Source: Melanocharis versteri (Eukaryota; Chordata; Aves; Passeriformes; Melanocharitidae). From it: DNA of 64,000 nucleotides. A program made the position numbers and the translations under genes. The notes beneath the pieces are model-generated. The model was not told where the DNA came from. It saw nothing but the letters and a program-made list of their open reading frames with translations, and made no database searches. Below, piece by piece: positions 1 through 12,600 of this stretch (its first letter is position 1; each line of letters starts with the position of its first letter). Location of the stretch: NCBI GenBank assembly GCA_013397845.1, contig VZTG01007781.1, forward strand, positions 253,966 through 317,965, written 5' to 3'.

Positions 1-1947
1 ACACAGAGTATGGTTAAAACCCAAGAGGAAGTGGGTATGTTGTTGTAACACCCTTTCTTCACATCTAATCTGTGGAACCGGTTATCTGATCCCAATTCTC
101 CTGTTATTGCAGCGGGCACAACACAGATTGCAATCCAGTGGTGGGATAAAGAGAACATAAAACCTTCAGAAACATTTGTCAAGGTTTTCCCTTGTACTTA
201 GAGATGTTAAAACCAGAGGCACAGAAGCAGAGAATTCAACACATATGCTAATGGACACCGAGCACTGAAATGATTTCTAATATTAATGCCCATAAAATAA
301 AACTGATATCTCTATAAACACATTTCTATGGCACTTTGTCCACCATAAACTCTCCCTAATGCCTGTGCTTTTTTAACTTTATCTTCAAATTTTCAGAATC
401 AGAATCACTAATACAGCTGCCTGACAATGACTATAGCAAATATATCCCAAATTGTATAACAGTTTTGACAAATACTTTTCTTTGTTTGGAAAGTGCTCAC
501 TTTAACCAATCAACACTCGTCATTATGTGTCTGGACATGCTAATCACCTACTATTTTTTCCATTCCCTGATTGCAAGTGTGCAAGTTATTGTAAGAAGAT
601 AAATGTGTGATTATACATGTGTTTGAATATTTCACAGATTAAAAGTTACTCTTGTATATATTCAGTGATTCAAAACCATGTGTATAAGTATCCACTGTCT
701 GAATATTTGCAATAATTAATGATGTGATCTCTTTATATATACTAAATAAAAGCTAGCACTAGTATTCACAAAGATATCTGGAAATTTATTTTTGTTATTA
801 CTTAATTGCACTCTCAAAATTATTTCTCAACAGAAGAGTGAAAGCCATTAAAAAAAGATATATATACCTTATCTTGCTTAATAGATCACCATATCTTAAT
901 AATTAAAAAAGATTAAATAAGGAAAAACAAACCAAAGGTGTGAGATGACTTTTCCAGCAGCATTCATGTATCAGTTTCTCAACTGTGTAAACTGGTGTAA
1001 ATCAAGTTAGGTCAACAGAAAAAAAAAAGCTCCAGACCTCCGTACCCTTTTAAAAAAAGCACTTACACTTTCTGCTTGTGAGTCTTAAAATACAAAAGTA
1101 CTTGCACTTTTAGGAGGTTTTCCTCTTTTTTTGGAGGTAGACAAATGAGGGTTTGGAGACAGATTTTCTTTTCTTTTTTAATAATTCTCCCTAAAATAGC
1201 TCCCAATTTTTTTTCCCTCCTAAACAATAATATGAGAAAGGTCTAATGCCTCAAGTCAAAACTCTACCTTTAAAATACTAAGCTGTACAGCAGGGCAGAC
1301 TTGTGGTATGTTGGTTTACTAAAACATATATATTAATTCCATTATTAGTCATAAAGGCCTAGAAAATTCGCTTAGTTCTTCAGACAGTAGAGAAATCAGT
1401 GGACCTCAACTGTCCTTAATTACTTTCTCAGAAAATGATAACTCTTCTCAATGGGTCTGACACCCAGAGAAGCCAGAGTAAGTCCACAGTCTTTAACACT
1501 TTTAAACTAAGATCTATTCCCCCTATCCTTTCCTCTGCTCTCCCAAAACAAGAGAAAATTAAATATTCTGTTTACAAGCCCAATAGACTGTTCAGTATTG
1601 GCCCATTTTAATTACCGGCTGAATCAGGATATGAAATCTGTATATCTCAATTCAATAGGGGTTTATGGTGGCATCTGTTCTCAAAATTTAAAATAATAAT
1701 TCCCTCTTAAAAAAAAAAGAAAGGATCTTCAGTGTGATCTTCAAGTGAGCTACTTTCACTTGAATAAATTAATCATTGAACATAATTGTTGCTGAATTAA
1801 AATCTCTTCCTTTGTCTTTCCAAAACTTCCACAGTCACAGTGAAGTTTTAGGTAATTCTGAGGTAAGGGTGAGCCAGAACTATGTTTTTCTTTTAGAAAA
1901 AAATTACTTACAACAGAAGCAGCTCTGAGAGCCAGACTCTCACGCAG

Positions 1948-1966
1948 TCTCTCTCTCTCTCTCTCT
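1948..1966. repeat. (TC)n microsatellite
   Basis: An uninterrupted TC dinucleotide repeat of about nine units in otherwise unique DNA. It is likely length-variable between individuals. Confidence 0.95.
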
Positions 1967-2186
1967 GTTAGGCTTCATTTGATAGCTATGAACTGTGGAT
2001 AAAGAATAAATATGGCTTTTCAGTGCCCTAGGACTCTCACCTGACTTATTTATGTCTGACCTGGTAGAACACCACTGACCTTGGAAAGTTTAATTGAGGC
2101 TGGGATTATATGGCACTGCTTGAGGCCACCTGAATTTAGAGGGTGTGACACACACTTTCTCTCCCTTGCTGACTCTCATCTGCCAG

Positions 2187-2237
2187 GGGATGCACGTGTG
2201 GGTGCACACGTGTGTGCATGCACATTTGTGCACCCCC
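2187..2237. repeat. Alternating purine-pyrimidine GTGCAC-rich stretch
   Basis: A roughly 45-base run dominated by alternating purine and pyrimidine, with CACGTG and CACACGTGTG words. The run could adopt Z-DNA-like structure. CACGTG is also the E-box core bound by bHLH factors such as USF or MYC. Neither role can be shown from sequence alone. Confidence 0.6.
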
Positions 2238-2350
2238 AATTGAGCCTCGCAGTGGGGAAATACCCTGGTGTAAGCTCACAACACGTTGTATCTTAAGCAA
2301 AAAGATAAGTACTGCCAGGCAGACAGCAGGAATGTGTTAGGGTTGCTTGA

Positions 2351-2372
2351 TTTTTTTTTTTTTTTTTTTTTT
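2351..2372. repeat. poly(T) run, 22 bases
   Basis: Uninterrupted run of 22 T. It could be the antisense of a decayed poly(A) tail, but no retrocopy or target-site duplication is evident around it. Confidence 0.95.
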
Positions 2373-4085
2373 GGTAGGTTTGTTGTCTCTTTTTTCTCTT
2401 CCCAGCATGTTTTCTCTGAGATCTGATTTTTACAGTTGACTCTTAACTTTTTATAACCAGATTCTGCCTACAAACAGAGAACTTAAAGTGTGAAGGAGAA
2501 AGAATTATATAGACACTGATTATACGCTTGTACATATTGTTTTGAACATTCTTTAATTAAATTTAATTAAAGTGTATGATGAATGCTGATCATTTTCAGT
2601 CCTGTTGGTCTTCAAGAAAGTTATAGATAGGTAAAACTCCCCACATTGAAAGGAAGGAAAAAAGGCAGAAGAAAAAGATCCATAAGACTGAAAGGTGGAA
2701 TAAAATGAAATGGCATAGATATCCTGTAGCCAAAGAGAACTATCTTTCCTACTGGAGATTGTCCCTGGATGGAAATAAACAGCTCTCATCTGGGTTTCTT
2801 CAAGGCAGAGGCCAACAAATACGACGTATTATGCATGGAAGCTTTTTATGGCACAGGCTATTGTCCACTGGAGACCGGGCAGACACCACTAAGCAAACCT
2901 CACCTAAGGCCACAGACAAACGTCAAGCCCCGAGGGGATTCCTCTCCCATCTAAAACACTCTCCCTTTCCCAGCCTGTAACATATATTTTCCCTGTCGTT
3001 CAAAGTTTATCAGTGCCAAAGCCCTGAGACAGCCTGGCTTGAGCCACACAGGTAGATGTGAACACTGAACTGTTGGAAAGGCTAAAATATTGCTGGATGG
3101 AAGCAGTCTGTGAAATGTCCTCAGAAATAAAACAACTCCATGGTGCTTTCAAGGCCAAAATTATCCATTCTATGCTTTATTTCTAATGTGCTGCCTGGAC
3201 TGGAACTGTGACCGTTTTCTGTTTGTAGGCATCATAGGAAATGAAATGAGCAGAGGATTGCTGTTAAGAGCAGCCACAATTCCCCTACCTCTCTCCAACA
3301 GGCTGTGCCATGAATCAGGATATTTTTTATTATTTTTATAGTTCTATGCAGTGATGTAAAGCTTACCTGAACCCCTAGCAAGGTGATACCAAGATCTAGA
3401 CACATTAAAATCCAGTACAAGCCGCCAATTCAATACATGCTGTTAGCAATTCATGGTCTGATTCCCAGTCTCTGTATTACTAAATCCACAAAAATTGCCA
3501 GTGAGGGATAATTGCATCTGCACAGGAAAATATCCAAGATGGTGAAGAAAGCCCAACAGTAAAGCTCTCTGTGCCTGTCCTTCATTGGTGGCATCCTACA
3601 GACATTGCAGACAAACTGTATTTTTGGAAGTCTCCAGCAAACAGAAGAGGTTTTAGAATTAATAACAAACCTCTTTTTCTCTCTTTTTTAGCAATTCCTC
3701 TCTTCCCACTTGATGAAGCAGCAGCTGAAGTGGCAGAGACCTCTCCACCAGCCAAGAATAACATGGGTTTGTGTAGCTGAACTGCTCGAACAGAGCCACA
3801 CTCTGCACCACAAACCAACACAAGCCCTGCTATCCCAGAGCCCAGCTCTGAACATCTGGGAAGCTGAATGCTGCCCCAAACCCAAACACTGCCACTGCTG
3901 ATCACAGGAACATTTACACTGCTTTTAGCTCATTTTCTATCCAATTTATCAGCTACCAGCCTTTATCTTGCTCTCAGAACTGCTGGTCATGATTTCAGGA
4001 TCACTGACTTGCTAATACTACGCTCAAGTCCCTAAACAGGCCAGTAAGGCTGTCCCACAAGACTGTAATTAAATCTATAAATTAA

Positions 4086-4124
4086 ATATATATGTATGTA
4101 TGTGTATATATATATATATATATA
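4086..4124. repeat. (TA)n/(TATG)n microsatellite
   Basis: A compound AT/ATGT simple repeat ending in about eleven pure TA units. A likely polymorphic site. Confidence 0.95.
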
Positions 4125-4239
4125 AGGAGTCTCATCATTAATCTGAACCTGTCAGACTTTAATACAAGATGATCTGCATTTATTTATTACAAACGGGAAA
4201 ACAACACTAGTACCGATACACTTGTGAAGCACTAGAGAC

Positions 4240-4262
4240 AATAACAACAACAACAACAAAAA
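4240..4262. repeat. (CAA)n microsatellite
   Basis: A trinucleotide AAC/CAA repeat of about six units running into a short poly(A). Confidence 0.9.
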
Positions 4263-7200
4263 AATAGTGCCAAGAAAAAAACGAGATTTTTTTTTCTGTG
4301 ATCCTTATTTATTACATTTTTAATAGAAAGTCAGCGGAGGTCTTATCTGATGTCATTTGGTTTAGGTTCCATGGTATTTTTTGTATTTGACCAAATTCCC
4401 TTATCTTCTCATTGCTTGTGTTCTGCTCTGCCAGCATCCAGAAAACTGATATACTTATCTTCAGTTTTATAATAAAGTTTTAGCTTCCACAGGATAAAAA
4501 AAGAAAGAGAGTGGGGAAAGGAAAATTGCATCCGAGATACTAAACATATCAGGCATGTGTGAGTGTCAAGGCATCCAGCAGTTAACCTTCTTCTTATACA
4601 GAAACTTTAATTGTTAAAAGACATATGCTCATGGACTCATGACTTTTTCTTTTATTTAATTTTTCAGTTATATGGTCAAATTGAGAAAACTGGTATGATC
4701 TCAGGCACTACCCAGTGAATATTTTGAAGCAAGGCCGGTGGTCATTAGTTTTCTGTGATTGCAGTTAATAACCAAAGGTGAAAAGATAATTAGAAGTGAC
4801 AATGCTGAGGCAAGGAATATAAACCAAGGGCTAATGAGCAAGTTCTTTTGCAAGCATCCATCTCCTCTTAAGAGCTTTATTTCCCACTCTGTCATGGCAC
4901 CTTTTCCTTCTCTTTCTCCCTTAGGTTTTGGTGCTTTCTCTAGCTCCTCCCTACCTCCTCACCACTCATTCTCTCCATAACTCTACCAAAAATGACCTCA
5001 AATCTTTATGATCAGGTGTCTCCTTACTTTGCATGTTCACTTCTTCAGCTCATTTTTTGTTACAGTTGATTTACCTTGGCTTGCTACAAGCACAACTTTT
5101 CTTGGGTTTACCTCTTTCTCAGAGCTCCCATCTCAAGCAGTGTCTCTTTCCTGTCTGTGGAATCCAAGGTCAGATTTACAAACGAACCACCTCAATCATC
5201 CCTTTGCTTCTTCAATTCATAACTGAGGCACATTTGCTAAAATTGAAGATAACAACATAACATTTTATTTTCATTTTTTGTTATAATTAAAAAAATAATG
5301 CAGAAATCCAAACTAAAAGGCCAAAGAGATGGAAGGGGATAAAGAATGAGAATATGAGGCAGAATCCCCACTGAAATAAATCTGTCTCAAAAGTGGCTTA
5401 ACACCACTTTTAAGCACTCGAAGATTTTCTCCAAGGTTGCTCTAGTATGCTTTGATAAAAAATACACATCAATAAAACTGGAAAAACAAAGAACATGGCC
5501 TTAGTAGCTGAAGCTGGGCTGGATCTGGAGAAAGGGAACTAACTGCCTTATTATATAGATGCTATACTTTGACAAAATGTGACAACTACACCTTTTCATT
5601 TCCCCAGTGGCCTCCAGGAAACTCAAGATTTAGTGTCCTGTAGAACAGCTTAAACTTGAGAAACTTCTTCTTATAGTTTCTTATGAGTCCTGGAGGCTGT
5701 GAAAGAGATTACAATGCTTTATATTAACTTCCCTCAGCTTGCTAGAGATAAGCCAGTGGCCTGATACCAAAGTCTTCTCCTTGTCAGTGATCTGCAGAAG
5801 TGCTACATCTGAAACTAAACGTCCTTTCCCTCCAAGTCAGAAAATGAGCCATTTGCAACAGCAGCTCCACTTTTTTTTTCAGAGCCCTGCCAAGTTCCAG
5901 GCCAAAAGTATCAGCATTGCCATGGCTTCTGCTCTTGTGCAGCCATCAGTTTAAAATGTGCAATTTCCATGCACATCTATGCTGGGCTCAGTGAAATTTC
6001 GATCCCCAGGACAGCCGAGGCATGGGGAGATCAAGTCTGCTTCCTCTGTTTCAAAGTCAGGTTGGCTGAAAAATAAGAAATAGAAAGAAGAGACTCATAA
6101 GACAGAACAACAACAAAAAGTTCTTACATTTTCCCCCCATCCTTCCTTTTTCCCCACCTGAGAGGATCTGGCAAAATCAATTGGAATATTTTGTTGTGGG
6201 GTAGTGAATTTAATATTACCTGCACGTCATTCTGCTGTCCTCAGAGGAAAGTGCATGTGATTTTTGATATCTGAGCACACGTGTAAACAGATTCAGATCT
6301 CCCCAATGTTCCTCAGAGGAGACAACTCGTTGTGAGCCATCTGAGCAAGGGAGGTTGTGTCTCTGCTACACATTGTGCTCTTTCCTTTTCCCAGTTTCAG
6401 CTGATGAAGGAACATTAACAGGTGCTCCTTGAACCCGTTTTCTAGAGACTCACCTGGGGCCTGGGGAATCCTTCACAAGTCAGAATGAAGCACTTTGAGC
6501 AATTTACTGGCTGCTTCTAAGTGATCTATGATCTATTGAAACAATGCTGATTTCCCCATGCCCAAATGTCACAGATCAGTCCTGACATATTTATTTTCCT
6601 TGTCATGATATCTCTCAAAATGATGATGTTCTGGGAAGAAGAAACATCACCAGATGCTCTTGACTGGTGCAATGAACCACCCACAATGTCTATTCTTTCC
6701 AAGATTCTGAAAGCACACCAGACTGGAGGGAGCTGGGCCCACTTTAGCTCCTGATTCATTAAATTTCTGAGATTTTTATACCTACAGTGAAGACAAAATA
6801 GGGATGTCTGTCCCTGTGTAACAAAATGCCCAAAGGATGAATTACCCCTGCCTACTATTAACTCCAAAAAATCACAGTTTTGGTAAATCCTTTCCATAAA
6901 TTAGAAGTTTCATACTTTACACATGTGGGAAAATTTAGTTCTGGGTGATGTCTTATGCACCACGCCTAAGGAAATTTAAGGCCTTGCATTAGTCTTTTAG
7001 GCTAAAGATTTCCTTTTTGAGGACATGGGAAGTGGATGAGAAACATCTTAAGCTGGAAGACCACAGGAGAAACACAGCACTATGGAAGTATTGAAGGAAT
7101 CTAGAGGAAGTCCTGGGTTGTGAGGCTGTGATCTGGTCCTGTGGCCCTCTTAGGATAAAGTGCTCCAAAGAAATAGGGCAAACAAGTTGGGTTTTTTCAT

Positions 7201-7432
7201 TAAGTCACTTCTAAGTGTGTTTACAGCGTCTCACATGGAGGATAATATCTACCTGGGCCAGCACAGATCAAGGCTGCTTTTTATCTAGAGCTTGTGGACA
7301 GTTAATATTCTGCAACAGAATCTCTACCATGCAGAAGATACTCTGAAGTTTCTCCCTTTTTCTTTTGCTCATGCCATGTAGAAAAAATTAAGGATTTGCT
7401 GAGCATCCATAGCACAGATCAGATCAGAGACC

Positions 7433-7494
7433 TTTTTTTTTTTTTTTTNNNNNNNNNNNNNNNNNNNNNNNNNNNNNNNNNNNNTTTTTTTTTT
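7433..7494. repeat. poly(T) run broken by assembly gap
   Basis: Sixteen T, then 36 N (7449-7484), then ten T. Both gap edges are T, so the missing bases are most simply more of the same homopolymer. The true length is unknown. The 63-codon open frame that runs across the gap is an artefact. Confidence 0.98.
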
Positions 7495-9050
7495 GGTCCA
7501 GCTAACGAAGACAAATTACAAGGCCACAGGCTGAATTTCCTGGGGGTCTTCAGTACAAAACACTTACATATAGTACTGCCAGCTTGAATATTAAGATCCT
7601 AGAAATTCAGCCAACATGTTATGTGACTACTTGGGCTGAAATCAGGTCAAAATCTTTTGGAAGTTCAAGTGGCCTTTTTATTTTTATTCCCTGTCTTTAT
7701 ATTTTCTCATGTATCTAAAATTTTTCAGTCCAAGAAAGTGATTCCATTTAAAATATTGCAAGAGATGTCCAGTTCCTGTGAGGTTTTCAAAATTATTTTG
7801 GATAGGGGCTGGAACTTAATGATCTTTCAGGTCCCTTCCAACCCAAACCATTCTGTGATTATGATTCTGTGATCTGCAGTACGTTCACCCAGACATGCAT
7901 CAGATAAGCTTTACAATTTGAATGTCTACCAGCTTATCACAAACACATCTTTTTACACCCATACTCAGATCTTTGCATGTGAAAATAGGAAAAATAAACA
8001 TAGAGATGAAGCAAAACTCTGTACATGCACATGCAAACAGTTACTTACGTGTTGCCAGACATGAATCTAAAGTACATCATTCAGACAAATAATGTGTCAG
8101 TCATAAATCCTGTTTGCAGATTTTCATCACATTAATAAAATGGAATATTTGTGTTTGAGTCACTTTACTTTTCAATGACTATTAGACCTTGAGGAACCTT
8201 GTTACCCTGAGTATGTGGGCCAGGGCACATGGACATACAGCTATGCACGTGTCTGTACACAGACATGCACTTCTGTATTTTGCTCTCTAGCCTTTTCTTG
8301 GGGTTTTTTTTATGCTTATTCACCATTTCCCCCAGCCTGCCTTCTTTTCTCCTCAGCCCGCTAAGAACTTCAGCTTCAATTGTATAAGAGACACGATGTG
8401 ATTTACAGTGTTAAGAGATTTTAAACAATACATTTAATGCCACTAGGGGCCTGAAGCAACATCCTGAAGCAACAGGCTGTATCTCCCTAGGCTTAAAAAT
8501 TAAGATTCACTGGAGTATGAAGGTCAGTGGGAGACTAAGGAAAGGGCAAATGGTCTGGTATGATTACACCAAGTCTGAACCAGGCTGGCTTTCCCAACAA
8601 AAATGTGTCAAGCAATACAGACAGCTCATAGATATGAATTTCTTCTCTGTGCTTCTGCCAGTGCTATATTTGAAGAATGCTGCCAAAGAGTTTATTCCCA
8701 AACCTTGTGTTTTGTATTAAGTAACAGGATTTAATAACAACTGTTTATATTTTCATGACATCAGAAAAAAAAATGTAATAATGACCTATGGAAAAAATCC
8801 TCTTTCCCAAGCTCAAATTTTAATATATCCTGAAATACAGAAACTGTACCACAACTGTTACTGACAATCCACGAGATAAGGTCCATCTGTGATTCCTCCT
8901 GCTCTTCTCCAGGACTGTGCATCCAGCCTGTAGCTCCTTCCTTGACGGTCTTTTTTCTCAGGACAGTTCAAAAGCCCAGAGAGGACCAGAGGAGCCAGCA
9001 GTGGTCATTTCTGTACGTTTTGGTCCAGTGTAACATATCTAAGGGGCCAA
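7495..9050. other. Non-coding DNA, no gene seen apart from the CR1 tail
   Basis: No supported gene. A small exact tandem duplication, CCTGAAGCAACA, occurs twice at 8450-8461 and 8463-8474. It sits beside a weak CTCF-like word that I do not accept. Otherwise unremarkable. Confidence 0.55.
7801..7874 (+). mobile_element. CR1 LINE, 3' end fragment
   Basis: Matches the conserved 3' terminus of avian CR1: a GGGGCTGGAAC-type start, a GATCTTT core, then GGTCCCTTCCAACCCAAACC and the terminal ATTCTGTG-type octamers (7851-7873). Only the last 70 or so bases are present, as expected for a severely 5'-truncated CR1 copy. CR1 has no poly(A) tail and ends in these octamers, so the element lies on the plus strand. 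It carries no coding part and is dead. Confidence 0.95.
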
Positions 9051-9620
9051 CCCACACGATTAAAAGCAATTAGAGGTCAGATCAATTGAACTCAAAGCTG
9101 CAAGGGAAGGTTTTGACTGATGAGAAGAGACAGCTCCATTTGGGACATCTGATGGGTTTACTGTCCCAGATGTCCATCCTACCCCTCCTTCCACAGCTTT
9201 GTGAGCTATGGAGCCAATCAGCTCCTAAACCACTGAAGTTTAGCACACGCTGTTTGAAAACCAGCTGAAATGGGTGATGATTTACCATAAAATGCTGTGC
9301 TGTAAATGATGGAGTGTCAGGGCCTGACTGACAAGCAGTATAAATATCTTTGCAGAAGAGGCACGGCTGGAGGCAGTAGCCTCATCAGACATCCCAAGCA
9401 AAGTCATTTTGTCAGTCAAAGCCTCTGTAAACGGACCTACAGAACAGGATTTCAGCACATGAAACTCACTGTTGTCGACAGATATGACAAGGCCTCCGAA
9501 ATCATGCAGACTTCCTTCAAAATATGGCTAAGTGGGATGCAAGGAGGATGTATCTGTTGTGCTGACCCTTTTCAAAGTTTCAGTCTAAGGGGTCTGTCTT
9601 TTACCAGGGAGATCTAGTCA
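9051..9620. promoter_or_regulatory. Candidate enhancer with inverted PBX-MEIS-like sites
   Basis: Complex unique sequence with low simple-repeat content. The decamer TGACTGACAA occurs on the plus strand at 9325-9334 and as its exact reverse complement at 9409-9418. It resembles the composite PBX-MEIS/PREP site (consensus near TGATTGACAG) with two differences. Further TGACA/TGTCA words occur at 9474-9488. A 103-codon frame (9306-9617, plus) overlaps but has no recognisable domain and is taken as chance. The enhancer role is inference. Confidence 0.3.
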
Positions 9621-12600
9621 GAAACAACATCTGAACATCCCTCAGAGCCTTTCTGCTACAGGACAGAAATTAAAGCGAGACAATAAAAATAGTTCTTTCC
9701 CACTCTCTCACTGCTTTCCCCTTCACTGGACACATCACTCTTGACTCAATTATGTAATAACAGCGACAATAGAAATAAGGGGTTGGGGAAAAAAAGGAGA
9801 TATCTTATATTTTTTGCAAAAAACCCCAATTCCATCACAATATTAGCCACATGTGGTCCAGTGTTAGCTACCAGACCCTGAAAAAGAGGAAAAAAGACAT
9901 AAATAGGAAGGTTAACACAATTCTGGCTGGGTGGGGAAATGAGAAGGCCAAATGTACGTTAGCCAAAGAAAGAAAAATAATATCCCAGAAAATGAATAAG
10001 AGATAACTATCCTCAGAATAATACTATATAAATACATTTGCTGTAGGTCACATAAAAGATTCATGGCACACACATGTACAGGTCAAATTACCTTTAAATA
10101 TTAAATTTCTTTCCAGCGAGGAAGAATTTCAGATTTATGCTGTTTTCATAAAGAGAAAGGATGCACCCCATGCATTATTATTTGCTGACAAATGATAGCT
10201 TCTGGGTTTGCCTGCAAAATACAGGTTACAAACTGTCTTCTTCATGATTTTTTTTAAAAAAAGGAGTGAATCATCATGAAATTAATCTCTTCCCCAAGAA
10301 TTTTCTTCTTTCTTTTGGCTCATTAAATCAACATTTTCCTGTTGTGGATCTATAGAAGTTAGCATGGAGGTGGAGAACACCTATTAGGTCACTAAAGTAC
10401 TCCATTTCCCTGCTAATGTAATATTCTTTTCCTGCACCACATTTTGGTCAGTCTGGCATTTTAAAGATTCAGCAACAAGGTCATGATGTTCCCTGGAGAT
10501 GTGATTCCACCCACACCTCGATGTTCAGATATTTTCATATTAACAGGTCTAAGCAGGAATAACAGAACCACAAAAAGTTGCAACAAAAATAAGGTCTGCA
10601 CTCAAAGTTCGGCATGAAGTGGTGCAGAGTGGGAAATCTATCCAACAGCTGGTAACAAACTATGACCACTGAATCTATGGTTCCAGTCTGGCCTTTATCA
10701 GTTGAAAACAAATGTGTTTTTATCTCGTGGCTCTTTGATGGTCCCTGTGGAACGAGCTGTGACTCTTCCAGATGGAGAGATGTTCAGAGCACGCAACCAG
10801 CTTCACATGGACGGCCCCAAAAACTGAGCCCAAACCTTGGTTAGAGCCAAGCAACTCATTCACTTAAAATACATCTAAGAAGATATCTGAAAATATCTTC
10901 CAAGCACATTAGAATACCTATCTAAAAATATTTGGAGTGCTTTTAATAATATACAAATAAAGTCTTAATTGCACTGTGATTCTCCATCTAATGGAGGAGA
11001 AATTGGTTCTCCTTCCAAGCTGGCTAAGCCCGGGCAAGCTCAGCTTTTGCTCTCAATGAGGCCCGGTGACACCAGGACCAGGGGGGACATCAGAAGGTGC
11101 TGCCAGGCCTTGGTTCACTTTCAGGATGAAACAGGTGATAAATGGTATTGCCAGATTCTGGGATATCAAACCTTTATCTCTCTGGTTGTAAAGGCATGTG
11201 CTTAGCTGAAGAATAAAACCATCTCTGCCATTATTTTCTCTGCCTAGAGAGTTCAAGAGATTTTTTTACTTTCCACATCTACTCAAAATAACTTCATGGA
11301 CCTGTTCTCTTTTAGAGCTCTGAGTTATAAGTCTCTGGTGGATTTAGCAATGGTGAACTCCACCATTCCCATTTCTCCCTCCAGTTTCAGAACCAATATT
11401 TTTGACTGCAAAGTGATTATCCATTATGGATAAATCTTCCCCTTCTGGCAGGGTCTAGGGCAAACCTCCTCCCTAGCCTATGCTATGTACCAAAAAACCC
11501 TTCCTGGCAAGTGATTTCATTAAGTCTTTAGCCACTGGTGTGCAAATTAGGTCCTATCTGCAAAGGTGGTGGCAAGATCCTCCTCTGGCTCACCACATTC
11601 TTGGTGGCATCACTCTGCTGAAGGCAGGACCAACCCAACCAGCACTGTTTCCTTAGGCTTAACTTCAGTCATGGGATGTCCAGCATTTGCAATTAAAACC
11701 CTGTTGAGACTTCTTGAATAGGACTTTTTATACTGATTTAAAACAACAGAAATAATAAATACGTTGAAATATACCACTTCAGACAGGAATTGTTAGACAT
11801 GGGAGCTTAAAATTCACAGCCCTCAAGCCTTAATTAGACAAATAAAACTCAGTGGGTGGGGAGACCTATGGAAGGCAAGTACAAAAGAGGCGTGTTACAC
11901 ATAGGTGTAAATTTGTTTTCCTTTCACTGCAAGTGAACGCTCAGGGAAAAGTGTTTGTAGCATGAGTCCAGCTCTAATTTCAGTAATCCCCACAGCTTCT
12001 TCTGAGGGCAGGAAAGCCATTCTTTCCATTCATGGCATTGACTTTTTGTTGCCTCCATGCTCCAGCCAGTCCTGCAGACCATCTGGCAGAGGTGAACGAG
12101 CTAACCTCATTTTCCAAAGTGCACACCTCACCCCCTTGCTCCGGCTGCTGTCCCTCTGCCTAAGGACACAGACACAGGAGATTTCTTTCTCTTTTCTCTT
12201 TCTTTTCTTTTCTTAGTGGTGACGCTTTAAGAGGGATCGTGTCTGTCTTTCTTACCACAGCCCCTTGATCTCAATGTGCTCTCTTTTCCCTTCTTTACCC
12301 CCACCCCTCTCCCCGCCTTCTTTGTGTTTTATCTCTGCCTGTAAAGTTGTGTGATTATGGATAGAGAAGTCACCACACAAACAGGATAGAATTTACCACA
12401 ATGCCTGTTTTGTTCATATACATTTCACTGTCTGTCTCTTGTCGGAGCATGGCTATCATCTTCTACTAACAATATCCCTGGGTAAATGATAAAGTCAACT
12501 CTGGAGTAAAGCTAGACGTTTTATCAGCATGTTCAAACTATCCCCTTACAGCTCTGTACTTGCCAACTGCACATCCTTTTCCTACACAAAGACTCAATGC

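Larger units (their letters stand above)
1..2350. other. AT-rich non-coding DNA, no gene seen
   Basis: No open frame above about 70 codons and no recognisable protein, RNA gene or young transposon. The stretch contains runs of A and T and homeodomain-type words, for example around 1755-1800, where TAAATTAATCATTGAAC reads like an enhancer fragment. A splice-acceptor-like pyrimidine-AG occurs near 112, but no coding frame follows it. Either intergenic or intronic; the sequence does not decide. Confidence 0.6.
2373..7432. other. Non-coding DNA, no gene seen
   Basis: Only short chance frames occur (maximum 123 codons, minus strand 6526-6897), with no recognisable domain. Stretches around 3060-3190 and 6180-6330 read as complex unique sequence that could be conserved. 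The rest is ordinary AT-rich DNA with the two microsatellites listed separately. Confidence 0.6.

Noticed and set aside
8439..8453. CTCF-like CCACTAGGGGCC
   Set aside because: The upstream half fits but one G of the essential GGGGGC/GGTGGC block is missing.
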